A stretch of 64,000 nt of DNA from an uncultured Bradyrhizobium sp. (GTDB taxonomy: Bacteria > Pseudomonadota > Alphaproteobacteria > Rhizobiales > Xanthobacteraceae): contig NZ_CANSMR010000032.1 of assembly GCF_947648125.1 (NCBI RefSeq), forward strand, positions 1 through 64,000, given 5' to 3'. The notes beneath the pieces were generated by a model. It worked only from the letters and a program-made list of their open reading frames with translations, was not told where the DNA came from and did not search any database. A program made the translations under genes and the position numbers. This document shows positions 1 through 7,635 of this stretch, one piece after another (position 1 is the first letter of the stretch; each line of letters starts with the position of its first letter).

Positions 1-427
1 CCCCGAACACCCGTCGGTCATGTCCCCGGGCTGAACATCAAGCCGGGCGATGACACCGAGATGAAGTACGCACCGCCGGTGTGTCGTATCGCGCGAGAAC
101 CATCCTCATCGCCGTCCCGGCGAAAGCCAGGACCCATTAACGCGCATCGTTGTGCGACGCTGGAACGACGAGTCCCGCCAGCAACCTCCGCCGCGGAGTA
201 TGGGTCCCTGCTTTCGCAGGGACACCCTGAGATTGTGGCGCGTGAGCACGATCGATCGAATTCTTGTTCCCGGGCTGCGTCACAGAAGCGCGCTTAGACG
301 ACTTTCGGATAGCTTGCGTCACAGTCGCGATCGACTACCCTTGGTATGCAAGCAGGCGCGACGTCAGATCGCGCCGCAAGAGGGGACGCGCGCATTGCAC
401 GGACAGGCCGACTGGCGCAGCGAAGCC
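1..427. other. Left-edge non-coding stretch with possible gene tail
   Basis: No complete gene is supported here. One plus frame entering from the edge stops at 32-34 and could be the last residues of an upstream gene; another frame is open from the edge to 297 but runs through a repeat and has no recognisable protein character. Positions 111-223 hold a palindromic repeat listed separately. The rest, up to the permease start at 428, should contain the promoter of the ABC importer, but I see no clear -35/-10 pair. Confidence 0.4.
111..223. repeat. Palindromic intergenic repeat, type A copy 1
   Basis: The left end reads GTCCCGGCGAAAGCCAGGAC and the right end contains GTCCCTGC-TTTC-GCAGGGAC, so both ends are inverted repeats flanking CAT/ATG-type inner edges (ACCCAT and ATGGGT). 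The last 25 bp (199-223) are identical to 61776-61800 in the second copy. Repeats of this style are scattered between genes in Bradyrhizobium; a mobile or REP-like origin is inference. Confidence 0.7.
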
Positions 428-2170
428 ATGCGAAGCGCCAGGGAGGGAACCCGGCGCCGCGCATTCACGGGCCTCTGGGTCGCGGCGCTGCTGGCGATCC
501 TCAGCTTCCTCGTCATCTATCCTGTCTTCATGCTGCTGCTCGGCGCGCTCACCGACACCAATCCGGTGGTCGACGGCATCCGTCTCAGCCTGAGCCATCT
601 GTCGATCGCCAATTTCCTCGCGGTGCTTGCCAATCCGAATGTCGGCGAAGCCCTGCTCAACACGCTGATCGCCTGCGGCGGCGGCACGGTGATCGCGGTC
701 GCGATCGGGCTGCTGTTCTCGTGGATCGTGGTTCGCACCAACACGCCGTTCAAGGGTTTCATCGCCGCGGCCAGCATCCTGCCACTGTTCGCGCCGCCGC
801 TGGTGGCCGGTGTGGCCTGGGCGATCCTCGGCTCGCCGAAGACCGGGTTGATCAACACGATGTTCAAGTGGATGGGCTCCGACCTGCGCATCGATCTCTA
901 TTCGATGTGGGGCCTGGTGTTCGTGTTCGGCATCTACTACGCGCCCTATGTCTACATGTTCACATCGTCGGCGCTGCGCAACATGGACCCGAGCCTGGAG
1001 GAGGCGGCGGAGATCTCCGGCGCCAGCGCGTTCGCCACCCTGTTCACGGTGACGTTTCCGCTGATCATGCCGGCGATCGTCTCGGGCATGCTGCTGTCGT
1101 TCATCGTGATGCTCGGCATCTACGGCATCCCGGCCGTGCTCGGCGCGCCGACCAATCTGAATGTGCTGACGACCTATATCTTCAAGCTCACCAACTGGTC
1201 GCCGCCGCTCTACAACACCGCGGCCGCCGTCGCGATCATCCTGATGGTGGTTACGGGGATCCTGGTCTATCTGCAGCAGAAAATGCTCAGCGGGCGCAGC
1301 TACACGACCGTTGCGGGCAAGGCGTTCCGGCCGCGCAGCCTCGATCTCGGGCCGTGGCGCTGGCTCACATTTGGGCTCGGGATCGTCTACCTCGTCATCG
1401 TCGTCGTACTGCCGTCGCTGGCGCTGATCGTCGCGGCGTTCCGCAAGTTCATGTTCATCCGCGACGCCGCCAGCCTGTTCGACATGCGGCAATATTCGCT
1501 GACGCATTTCGAGAGCATCTTCGACAATCCGCTGACGATGAAGTCGATCTACAACGCGATCGAGGTCGGAATCATCACCGCTGTTATCGGCGGCGCGCTC
1601 GCCTTTGCGATCGGCTACACCATCCATCGCACCCGCGTCGCCGGCCGCGGTGCCATCGACCTGATCTCGACGCTGCCGGTCGCGATTCCCGGGCTCGTGG
1701 TTGGCGTCGCCTATCTCTGGGCCTGGATCGGCGTGCCCGGCGGGCTCTACGGCACGATCTGGATTCTGTCGCTGGCCTTCATCGCGCGCTTCATGCCCGA
1801 CACCGTGAAGGCGCTGTCGACCTCGTTCCTGCAGATCCACCGCGAGCTCGAGGAGGCCGCCTGGGTTTGCGGCCGGGGCATGCTCGGCACCATCAGGACG
1901 ATCGTGCTGCCGCTGGCGCGGCCGGGCGTGCTGGCGTCGATGACGCTGCTGTTCGTGCTGGCGATCCGCGAGCTCGGCTCGTCGCTGTTCCTCTACACCA
2001 GCAACACCATGGTGATGTCGGTGTTGCTGCTCGACTATTACGAAGGCGGCAATATCGGCAAGACCGCGGCCTTCAGCCTGGTGCAGACCGTGCTGCTCGG
2101 TGTCCTGATCGGCGGCGCCAACTGGCTGTCGCGCGGGGCGGCGCAGGGCAACGTGGCGCGGACCGGATAA
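428..2170 (+). CDS. ABC transporter permease, fused two-domain (Fe3+/spermidine type)
   Basis: Inner-membrane channel of a binding-protein-dependent importer, 580 aa from the ATG at 428. The frame is open further upstream, but that stretch lies in repeat DNA and has no protein character. Two BPD-type permease domains are fused: each has about six membrane segments and its own EAA loop, at about residue 190-215 (EEAAEISGASAFATLF) and about 470-500 (EEAAWVCGRGMLGTIR). This duplicated layout is typical of FbpB/ThiP-type iron, thiamine or phosphonate permeases. It is followed 24 bp later by the binding protein and then the ATPase, giving a complete importer. Substrate not determinable; iron or a small organic anion are both possible. 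Confidence 0.9.
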   Translation: MRSAREGTRRRAFTGLWVAALLAILSFLVIYPVFMLLLGALTDTNPVVDGIRLSLSHLSIANFLAVLANPNVGEALLNTLIACGGGTVIAVAIGLLFSWIVVRTNTPFKGFIAAASILPLFAPPLVAGVAWAILGSPKTGLINTMFKWMGSDLRIDLYSMWGLVFVFGIYYAPYVYMFTSSALRNMDPSLEEAAEISGASAFATLFTVTFPLIMPAIVSGMLLSFIVMLGIYGIPAVLGAPTNLNVLTTYIFKLTNWSPPLYNTAAAVAIILMVVTGILVYLQQKMLSGRSYTTVAGKAFRPRSLDLGPWRWLTFGLGIVYLVIVVVLPSLALIVAAFRKFMFIRDAASLFDMRQYSLTHFESIFDNPLTMKSIYNAIEVGIITAVIGGALAFAIGYTIHRTRVAGRGAIDLISTLPVAIPGLVVGVAYLWAWIGVPGGLYGTIWILSLAFIARFMPDTVKALSTSFLQIHRELEEAAWVCGRGMLGTIRTIVLPLARPGVLASMTLLFVLAIRELGSSLFLYTSNTMVMSVLLLDYYEGGNIGKTAAFSLVQTVLLGVLIGGANWLSRGAAQGNVARTG

Positions 2171-2194
2171 CAACGAACACGGGGAGGATTGGCG

Positions 2195-3232
2195 ATGGAT
2201 AGACGAACCTTCACCACACTGGCCTTGACACTGGCCTCGGCGGGCATGGCAATTCTCGCGCTGGCACCGGCCGCGCGGGCGCAGGAGTTCGGCTCGCCGG
2301 AATTGATCGCGGCCGCGAAGGCCGAAGGCAAGCTCGTGTTCTACACCGCGAATTTTGCCGAGATCGAGCAGCAGGTGATCAAGGCGTTTAACAAGCGCTT
2401 TCCCGAGATCAAGGTCGAGATGGTCCGTGCGCCCGGCGGCCAGCTCATCACCCGCGTGAAGACCGAAGCCGCGGCCGGCAAATTGATCGCCGACGTCGTC
2501 GACCACTCCGATCGCGCGCTGATGCAGCCGTTGGAGTATCTGTTCCAGGACTATGCGCCGCCGAACGCGGCCGATTACAGCAAGGACGCGCTGATCTCGC
2601 CAAAACTGTGGCCGCGTGCCACCATCGCCTGGTCGATCGGCTACAACACCGAGCTGGTGAAGGATCCGCCGAAATCCTGGATGGACCTGACCAAGCCGCA
2701 ATATGACAAGCTGATCGGACAGGTGTTCGCGCAGTCCGGCGGCACCACCTGGACCCGGATCATGTTCGAGCGCCAGGTGCTCGGCGAGGATTACTGGGCC
2801 AGGCAGGCCGCGACCCATCCGGTGCTCTATCCCTCCGGCGCGCCGACGGCCGATGCGCTGGTGCGCGGCGAGATCGCGATCGCGCCGCTGCTCTACAACG
2901 TGATCTATCAAAAGAAGAAGGACGGCGCCCCGATCGAGATCTTCTTTCCGCCCGAAGGCGCGCCGGTCAATCCCTATGCGAGCGGCATTCCGAAGACGGC
3001 GGCCCATCCCAATGCGGCAAGGCTGTTCCTGAACTGGTGCTTGTCGAAGGAAGGGCAGACCTTCATGATCAAGGAGCTCGGCAATCTCACCTCGCTGAAG
3101 GAGCCGCCAGCCTTTCCGGAGGGGTTCGATCCCAAGGTGGTCAAGCTTTGGTATCCGAAGTTCGACGAGTACGTGAAGCTTCACGCGGCGTGGGTCGCGG
3201 ACTGGGACAAAATCTACGGGTATCGGCAATAG
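2195..3232 (+). CDS. ABC transporter substrate-binding protein (iron/family 1 type)
   Basis: Periplasmic receptor of the importer encoded on both sides, 345 aa. The ATG at 2195 is preceded by a strong Shine-Dalgarno GGGGAGGA (2181-2188), so it is preferred over the in-frame TTG at 2189. Residues 1-30 form a signal peptide (short Arg-containing n-region, hydrophobic core, cleavage after ARA-Q). The mature part starts with an EGKLVFYTAN-type motif usual in Fe3+/AfuA-type binding proteins, then PGGQLITR, and ends with an RLFLNWCLSKEGQ helix. The tyrosines that bind iron in FbpA cannot be assigned with certainty, so ferric iron is only one possible ligand. Confidence 0.88.
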   Translation: MDRRTFTTLALTLASAGMAILALAPAARAQEFGSPELIAAAKAEGKLVFYTANFAEIEQQVIKAFNKRFPEIKVEMVRAPGGQLITRVKTEAAAGKLIADVVDHSDRALMQPLEYLFQDYAPPNAADYSKDALISPKLWPRATIAWSIGYNTELVKDPPKSWMDLTKPQYDKLIGQVFAQSGGTTWTRIMFERQVLGEDYWARQAATHPVLYPSGAPTADALVRGEIAIAPLLYNVIYQKKKDGAPIEIFFPPEGAPVNPYASGIPKTAAHPNAARLFLNWCLSKEGQTFMIKELGNLTSLKEPPAFPEGFDPKVVKLWYPKFDEYVKLHAAWVADWDKIYGYRQ

Positions 3233-3247
3233 GCTGATGGTGCAGCG

Positions 3248-4351
3248 ATGACGGCAACGCTCGAGGTCACCGATCTCAGGAAACAGTTCGCGATCGGCCG
3301 TCCGGCGATCGATGGCGTCAGCTTTGGCGTGCCGGCCGGCGAGATCGTGGTGCTGCTCGGGCCGTCCGGCTGCGGCAAGACAACGACCTTGCGCTGCGTT
3401 GCCGGGCTCGAGCATCCGACCGATGGCGAGATCAGCATTTCCGGGCGGGTGGTCTCGTCACCGGCGCGCGGCATCCTCGTGCCGCCGCGCGCGCGCAACC
3501 TCGGCATGGTGTTCCAGTCCTATGCGGTGTGGCCGCATATGACGGTGCGGCAGAACGTGATCTATCCGCTGAAGCACCGCACGGTCGGCCGCACCGATGC
3601 CGCTCGCATGGTCGACGACGCACTGGCGCTGGTCGGGCTGTCCGATTATGCCGACCGGCCGGTGGTGGCGCTCTCAGGCGGGCAGATGCAGCGCGTCGCA
3701 CTGGCGCGCAGCATGGTGTACCGGCCGCAACTCTTGCTGCTCGACGAGCCGCTGTCGAACCTCGATGCCAAGCTGCGCCTGCGGTTGCGCGACGACCTCC
3801 GCGTCATCCTCAAGCAGACCGGGATGACCGCGCTCTATGTCACCCATGATCAGGCCGAGGCCGTGGTGCTCGGCGACCGGATCGGCGTCATGCGCGACGG
3901 CAAGCTGTTGCAGATGGACACGCCCGACGTGATCTATAATCGACCGGCCGATCTGTTCGTCGCCAACTTCACCGGCGCGACCAACGAGCTCGCCGGGACG
4001 CTGGTCGCCTGCAACGGCGGCTATGGCGTAGTCGATTTCGGCGACGGCCGGCGAGGTGAGGTCGCGCTGTTCCAGGCGCTCAAGCCCGACGAGAAGGTGC
4101 GCGTGGCGCTGCGGCCCGAGAACATCGTAATCGGCCGGCCCGATGGCGCCAACACGTTTGCGGCAAAGGTGCTCGACCGACGCTACCAGGGCACGCAGAC
4201 CGCCTACGGCATCGAGCTGTTCGGCAAACGGCTGGAGGCGATCGAGCTCGGCACCGCCGCGCGCCATCAGGTCGGCGTCGAGGCGCAGGTCGCGCTGCCG
4301 CGCGAATGCCTGTGGGCTTACCGTGACAATGGGCCGGCGTCCCAAGACTAA
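3248..4351 (+). CDS. ABC transporter ATP-binding protein (FbpC/PotA family)
   Basis: Cytoplasmic ATPase energising the importer, 367 aa, starting 15 bp after the binding-protein stop. Walker A GPSGCGKTT (about residues 38-46), signature LSGGQMQR, Walker B LLLLDEPLSNLD and switch histidine in YVTHDQAEAV are all intact. About 120 C-terminal residues form a TOBE-type regulatory domain (ALRPENIVIG), as in Fe3+, polyamine and sugar importers. The three-gene order permease, receptor, ATPase is a single operon. The gene ends convergently against tctC with only 21 bp between them. Confidence 0.92.
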   Translation: MTATLEVTDLRKQFAIGRPAIDGVSFGVPAGEIVVLLGPSGCGKTTTLRCVAGLEHPTDGEISISGRVVSSPARGILVPPRARNLGMVFQSYAVWPHMTVRQNVIYPLKHRTVGRTDAARMVDDALALVGLSDYADRPVVALSGGQMQRVALARSMVYRPQLLLLDEPLSNLDAKLRLRLRDDLRVILKQTGMTALYVTHDQAEAVVLGDRIGVMRDGKLLQMDTPDVIYNRPADLFVANFTGATNELAGTLVACNGGYGVVDFGDGRRGEVALFQALKPDEKVRVALRPENIVIGRPDGANTFAAKVLDRRYQGTQTAYGIELFGKRLEAIELGTAARHQVGVEAQVALPRECLWAYRDNGPASQD

Positions 4352-4372
4352 ACATAATCTACTGAGCAGAAG

Positions 4373-5353
4373 CTATTGCAGCGCCATTCCCGAAGACTTG
4401 ATCACGGTCGTCAGCTTCTGCTGATCGGCCTTCATCAGCGCAGCGAGCTCATCGAGCGACATCGGCTTGCCCGGAATATTGGCAAGCGACAGCTGGCGCT
4501 GCACGTCGGGGTTCTGCAATGCCTTGTTGATCGCCGAATTGATCTTCTCGAGCAGCGGCGCCGGCGTCGCGGCCGGCACGTAGATGCCGTACCAGGGAAC
4601 GTAGGCGGCCTCGGCAAAGCCGGCTTCGGCGATGGTCGGAACGTCGGGCAGGTCGGGGACGCGCTTGTCGGTGAAGACCGCGAGCGGCTTGACGCTGCCG
4701 GCCTTGATATGTGGCAGCGCAAGTTCGAGCGAGACGATCTCGAAATGCATCAGGTTGGTCATCAGGTCGATCAGCGCCTGTGGCTGGCCCTTGTAGCCGA
4801 CATTGGTCAGCTTGATGCCGGCGACCTGAAACAGTTTTTGCGCGCTGAGGTCGATCGACGATCCCGTGCCGGGATTGCCGAAATTGAACTCTCCGGGCTG
4901 CTTGCGGGCCAGCTCGACGAATTCGCCGATGCTCTTCACCGGCATCGACGGATGCACCAGCGCGACGCTCTGATTCCAGACGGCGAGGCCGACGCATCTG
5001 AAATCCCTTGCCGCGCTCCAGCCGGCGTCCTTGTAGAGATCCGGGTTGACCAGCAGCGCGGGACCGGTGACGACCCAGGTGTAGCCGTCCGGCTCGCTGC
5101 GTGCGACGGCGGCCGTGCCGATGTTGCTGTTGCCGCCGGGCCGCGCCTCCACCACGACGGTCTGCTTCCAGTCGCGGCCGACCTGCTCGGTCACCGCGCG
5201 GGCGACGATGTCGACGATGCCGCCGGCCGGGTAGGGCACGATGATGTGGATCGGCCGGCTCGGATAATTGTCCTGCGCGTTGGCGCCGGCGCTAACCAGC
5301 AGGACGGATGCGATGGTCGCGAGCAGTCGAACGGCGGTTGCGATGCCGCGCAT
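4373..5353 (-). CDS. Tripartite tricarboxylate transporter receptor (TctC/Bug family)
   Basis: Periplasmic solute receptor, 326 aa, with a signal peptide ending ANA-Q. The Bug-family signature is clear: PYPAGGIVDIVAR, then EARPGGNSNIG and ARSEPDGYT. Shine-Dalgarno GGGAGGGAG lies just upstream of the ATG. No TctA or TctB membrane genes are in the window, so it is an orphan receptor, as is very common in beta- and alphaproteobacteria. It lies downstream of and co-directional with the IclR gene, which suggests the regulator senses or controls the same carboxylate-type compound; this link is inference. Confidence 0.9.
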   Translation of the reverse strand: MRGIATAVRLLATIASVLLVSAGANAQDNYPSRPIHIIVPYPAGGIVDIVARAVTEQVGRDWKQTVVVEARPGGNSNIGTAAVARSEPDGYTWVVTGPALLVNPDLYKDAGWSAARDFRCVGLAVWNQSVALVHPSMPVKSIGEFVELARKQPGEFNFGNPGTGSSIDLSAQKLFQVAGIKLTNVGYKGQPQALIDLMTNLMHFEIVSLELALPHIKAGSVKPLAVFTDKRVPDLPDVPTIAEAGFAEAAYVPWYGIYVPAATPAPLLEKINSAINKALQNPDVQRQLSLANIPGKPMSLDELAALMKADQQKLTTVIKSSGMALQ

Positions 5354-5403
5354 GTCTCCCTCCCCATATCTGCCGCATCGTCTGCGCGATGCGTACTTTT
5401 ATT

Positions 5404-5448
5404 GCATGATCTTTTCGGAAAACCGCTTCACATTTTTCCGGATCATGC
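5404..5448. repeat. Short palindromic repeat between iclR-type and tctC genes
   Basis: GCATGATC at the left and GATCATGC at the right frame an AT-rich TTTTCGGAAAA / TTTTTCCG core, giving an imperfect hairpin that starts one base after the IclR stop codon. This element resembles a repeat frequent in Bradyrhizobium intergenic DNA. Its position would let it stabilise or end the IclR transcript before tctC. Confidence 0.6.
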
Positions 5449-5449
5449 C

Positions 5450-6238
5450 TTAGTCGTTGGCCACCAGCGAGCGGATGCTGCGGGCGAGCCCGAGGATGCG
5501 CGGCCCGCATTCGCGCTCGATCTGCTCGGCACTGAAGCGGAACGAGGGGATGCCGCAATTGACCGACAGGCACTCGCCGGCGGGTGTGCGATAGAGCGGG
5601 GCGGCGACGCCGAAGATCTCGCGTCGCCATTCGCCGAGCGAGACCGCGAAGCCGCGTTCGTTGCAGAGCTCGATGTCCGGCAGCGTGCGCCGTTCGACGT
5701 AGTCGAGCTCCTCAGGGCGCTCGGCCTTCACACGCGCGACATAGGCGTCGCGTTCGTCCTGCGTGAACAGCGACAGCAGCGCGCGACCGACCGCGGTCGG
5801 CGCCAGCGAGGAGACGAAGCCCACGTCAGGCACGTGCGGCACCGCGTCCGTCGTGCGCAGCGTTTCGACATAGATGAAGTCGAGCCCGAACGGCATCGCG
5901 ATCGACACCGTGCCGCCGGTGTAGGCGGCGAAGTCGCGCATCAGCGGACGCGCGAGTTGGCGGACCTTCAGCGACGACAGCACCGGATAGGCGGCAGCGA
6001 GCACGCCGAGTCCGAGCACGAAGCGGCCCTTGGCATCGCGCCTGAGGTAGCCGAGCTGCTCCAGCGTGTAGGTCAGGCGCGAAACGGTCGGCCGCGACAG
6101 GCCGGTGTGCTCGGCAAGCTCCGCATTCGAGAGCGGGCCGGCGTGGTTGCGGAAGGCCGCCAGCAGATCGAGCCCGTGCGCCAGGGTGGTCGCAAAGGAG
6201 GGATCCGCCTGGGATTCGAGAGTGGACAATGCCGCCAT
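5450..6238 (-). CDS. IclR family transcriptional regulator
   Basis: DNA-binding repressor or activator, 262 aa from ATG 6238. The frame stays open upstream, but the family N-terminus fits this start. Residues about 14-75 form the winged helix (AELAEHTGLSRPTVSRLTYT), followed by the IclR effector domain with SVNCGIPSF near the end. It is divergent from the acyl-CoA dehydrogenase gene, with 103 bp between them holding a nested palindrome, so it most likely controls that catabolic operon and perhaps itself and tctC. Effector unknown; an aromatic or aliphatic acid would be usual. Confidence 0.92.
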   Translation of the reverse strand: MAALSTLESQADPSFATTLAHGLDLLAAFRNHAGPLSNAELAEHTGLSRPTVSRLTYTLEQLGYLRRDAKGRFVLGLGVLAAAYPVLSSLKVRQLARPLMRDFAAYTGGTVSIAMPFGLDFIYVETLRTTDAVPHVPDVGFVSSLAPTAVGRALLSLFTQDERDAYVARVKAERPEELDYVERRTLPDIELCNERGFAVSLGEWRREIFGVAAPLYRTPAGECLSVNCGIPSFRFSAEQIERECGPRILGLARSIRSLVAND

Positions 6239-6277
6239 ACGAAATAATGGTCTTAAATGGCCAGAAATGTCAATATA

Positions 6278-6304
6278 TCGAAATGAATTTGCAAATCGTT
6301 TCGA
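6278..6304. promoter_or_regulatory. Nested palindrome, candidate IclR operator
   Basis: TCGAAA (6278-6283) and TTTCGA (6299-6304) form an inverted repeat around the 10-bp palindrome ATTTGCAAAT (6287-6296); the two centres differ by half a base. It lies 37 bp upstream of the acyl-CoA dehydrogenase ATG and 39 bp from the regulator ATG, in the AT-richest part of this neighbourhood. That is where an IclR dimer would be expected to bind. Confidence 0.6.
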
Positions 6305-6341
6305 GATAGGCTTATCTGCCGCCCAAAATGCGGGAGGCGGC

Positions 6342-7586
6342 ATGGATTTCGCTCTATCCGAGCGATCGGAGCGTTGGCGGCGCGATCTGCTAGCCTTCTT
6401 CGAGAAGGAGGTGCTGCCCCGCCATCGCGCCTGGCTCGACCATGTCCGCGAGCACAACGACACGCCGCCCTTCATGGCCGAGCTGCAGCGGAAGGCGCGC
6501 GCAGCGGGCTTGTGGAATCTTGGCCTGCCCGAACTGGCGGACGATGAACCGGGCACGCGCCTCTCCAATCTCGACTACGCGCCGTTGGCGGAAATCATGG
6601 GGCGGCTGTTCTGGGCGCCGGAGGTGTTCAACTGCCAGGCGCCCGATGTGCCGAACATGATCGCGTTGCAGGCCTGTGCGACGCCGGCGCAGAAGAAGCG
6701 CTGGCTGGCGCCGCTGCTCAACGCCGAGACGCGCTCCGCCTTCGGCATGACCGAGCCGGATGTCGCCTCATCCGACGCCACCAACATTGCAACGCGGATG
6801 GTGCGCGACGGCGACCACTACATCCTCAACGGCCGCAAATGGTTCATCACCGGCGCCGCGCATCCCCGCTGCAGCTTCCTGATCGTGATGGGCGTCACCG
6901 ATGCGGGCGCCGAACGCACCAGCCGGCATTCCTGCATCATCGTGCCAATGGATGCGCCCGGCGTGCGGCTGGTGCGGCGGCTGCGCTGGATGGGTTGCGA
7001 AGATCATACAGCGCCGATCGGCGAGCTCGTGTTCGACAATGTGCGCGTGCCGGCGGAGAATCTGCTCGGTGCCGAGGGCGAGGGGTTCAAGGTCGCCCAG
7101 GTTCGGCTCGGTCCGGCGCGTATCCACCATTGCATGCGCTCGATCGGGCTCTGCGAGCTCCTGATCGAGCTGATGATGGCGCGCGCCGCGGAGCGCAGTG
7201 CATTCGGGCGCACCGTGATCCAGTACGATACCGTCCAGCGCTGGATCGCCGAAGCCCGCGTCGAACTGGAGCAGGCGCGGCTGCTCGCCTGGCGCTGCGC
7301 CTGGCGGCTCGATCAGGCCGGCCATCACGGCGCCTGGCGCGATGTCTCGCTGATCAAGGTCGCGGTGCCGGCGATGCTGCAGAAGATTGCGGATCGCGCG
7401 ATGCAGGTGTTCGGCGCGATGGGCGGCTCCGACGATACGCCGATCCATCAGGCGCTGGCGTGGGGACGTCTGCTGCGGATCGGCGACGGCCCCGACGAGG
7501 TGCATCTGCGGCAGATATTCCGGATGGAGCCGATGCCGGAATGGTCGATCGCCAACTCGCCCTATCTTGCTGCACATCCCGCCTGA
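6342..7586 (+). CDS. Acyl-CoA dehydrogenase family protein
   Basis: FAD enzyme introducing a 2,3-double bond into an acyl-CoA, 414 aa. ATG 6342 follows GGGAGGCGG; the longer open frame overlaps the divergent regulator and is not used. Visible family features are FGMTEPDVASSDATN (flavin/substrate loop), RKWFITGAAHPRC, the DNVRVPAENLLG segment and, in the C-terminal helical domain, RAAERSAFGR and QVFGAMGGSDDTPIHQ. The sequence resembles the long-chain ACAD10/11-like and FadE-type group. First gene of a plus-strand set with the monooxygenase and alkyl sulfatase (gaps 49 and 47 bp), probably under the adjacent IclR regulator. Confidence 0.92.
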   Translation: MDFALSERSERWRRDLLAFFEKEVLPRHRAWLDHVREHNDTPPFMAELQRKARAAGLWNLGLPELADDEPGTRLSNLDYAPLAEIMGRLFWAPEVFNCQAPDVPNMIALQACATPAQKKRWLAPLLNAETRSAFGMTEPDVASSDATNIATRMVRDGDHYILNGRKWFITGAAHPRCSFLIVMGVTDAGAERTSRHSCIIVPMDAPGVRLVRRLRWMGCEDHTAPIGELVFDNVRVPAENLLGAEGEGFKVAQVRLGPARIHHCMRSIGLCELLIELMMARAAERSAFGRTVIQYDTVQRWIAEARVELEQARLLAWRCAWRLDQAGHHGAWRDVSLIKVAVPAMLQKIADRAMQVFGAMGGSDDTPIHQALAWGRLLRIGDGPDEVHLRQIFRMEPMPEWSIANSPYLAAHPA

Positions 7587-7635
7587 GCGGCGCTAAAGTG
7601 TCCACCGAATTATCCTGAAACGAGGCGCCCTTCCG

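Noticed and set aside
61-297. 78-aa plus frame at the left edge
   Set aside because: Runs through a palindromic repeat and has no family resemblance.
335-3415. 1026-aa minus-strand open frame antisense to the first ABC importer
   Set aside because: Arg/His/Asp/Glu-rich composition typical of a GC-rich antisense shadow; the plus strand carries three intact family proteins.
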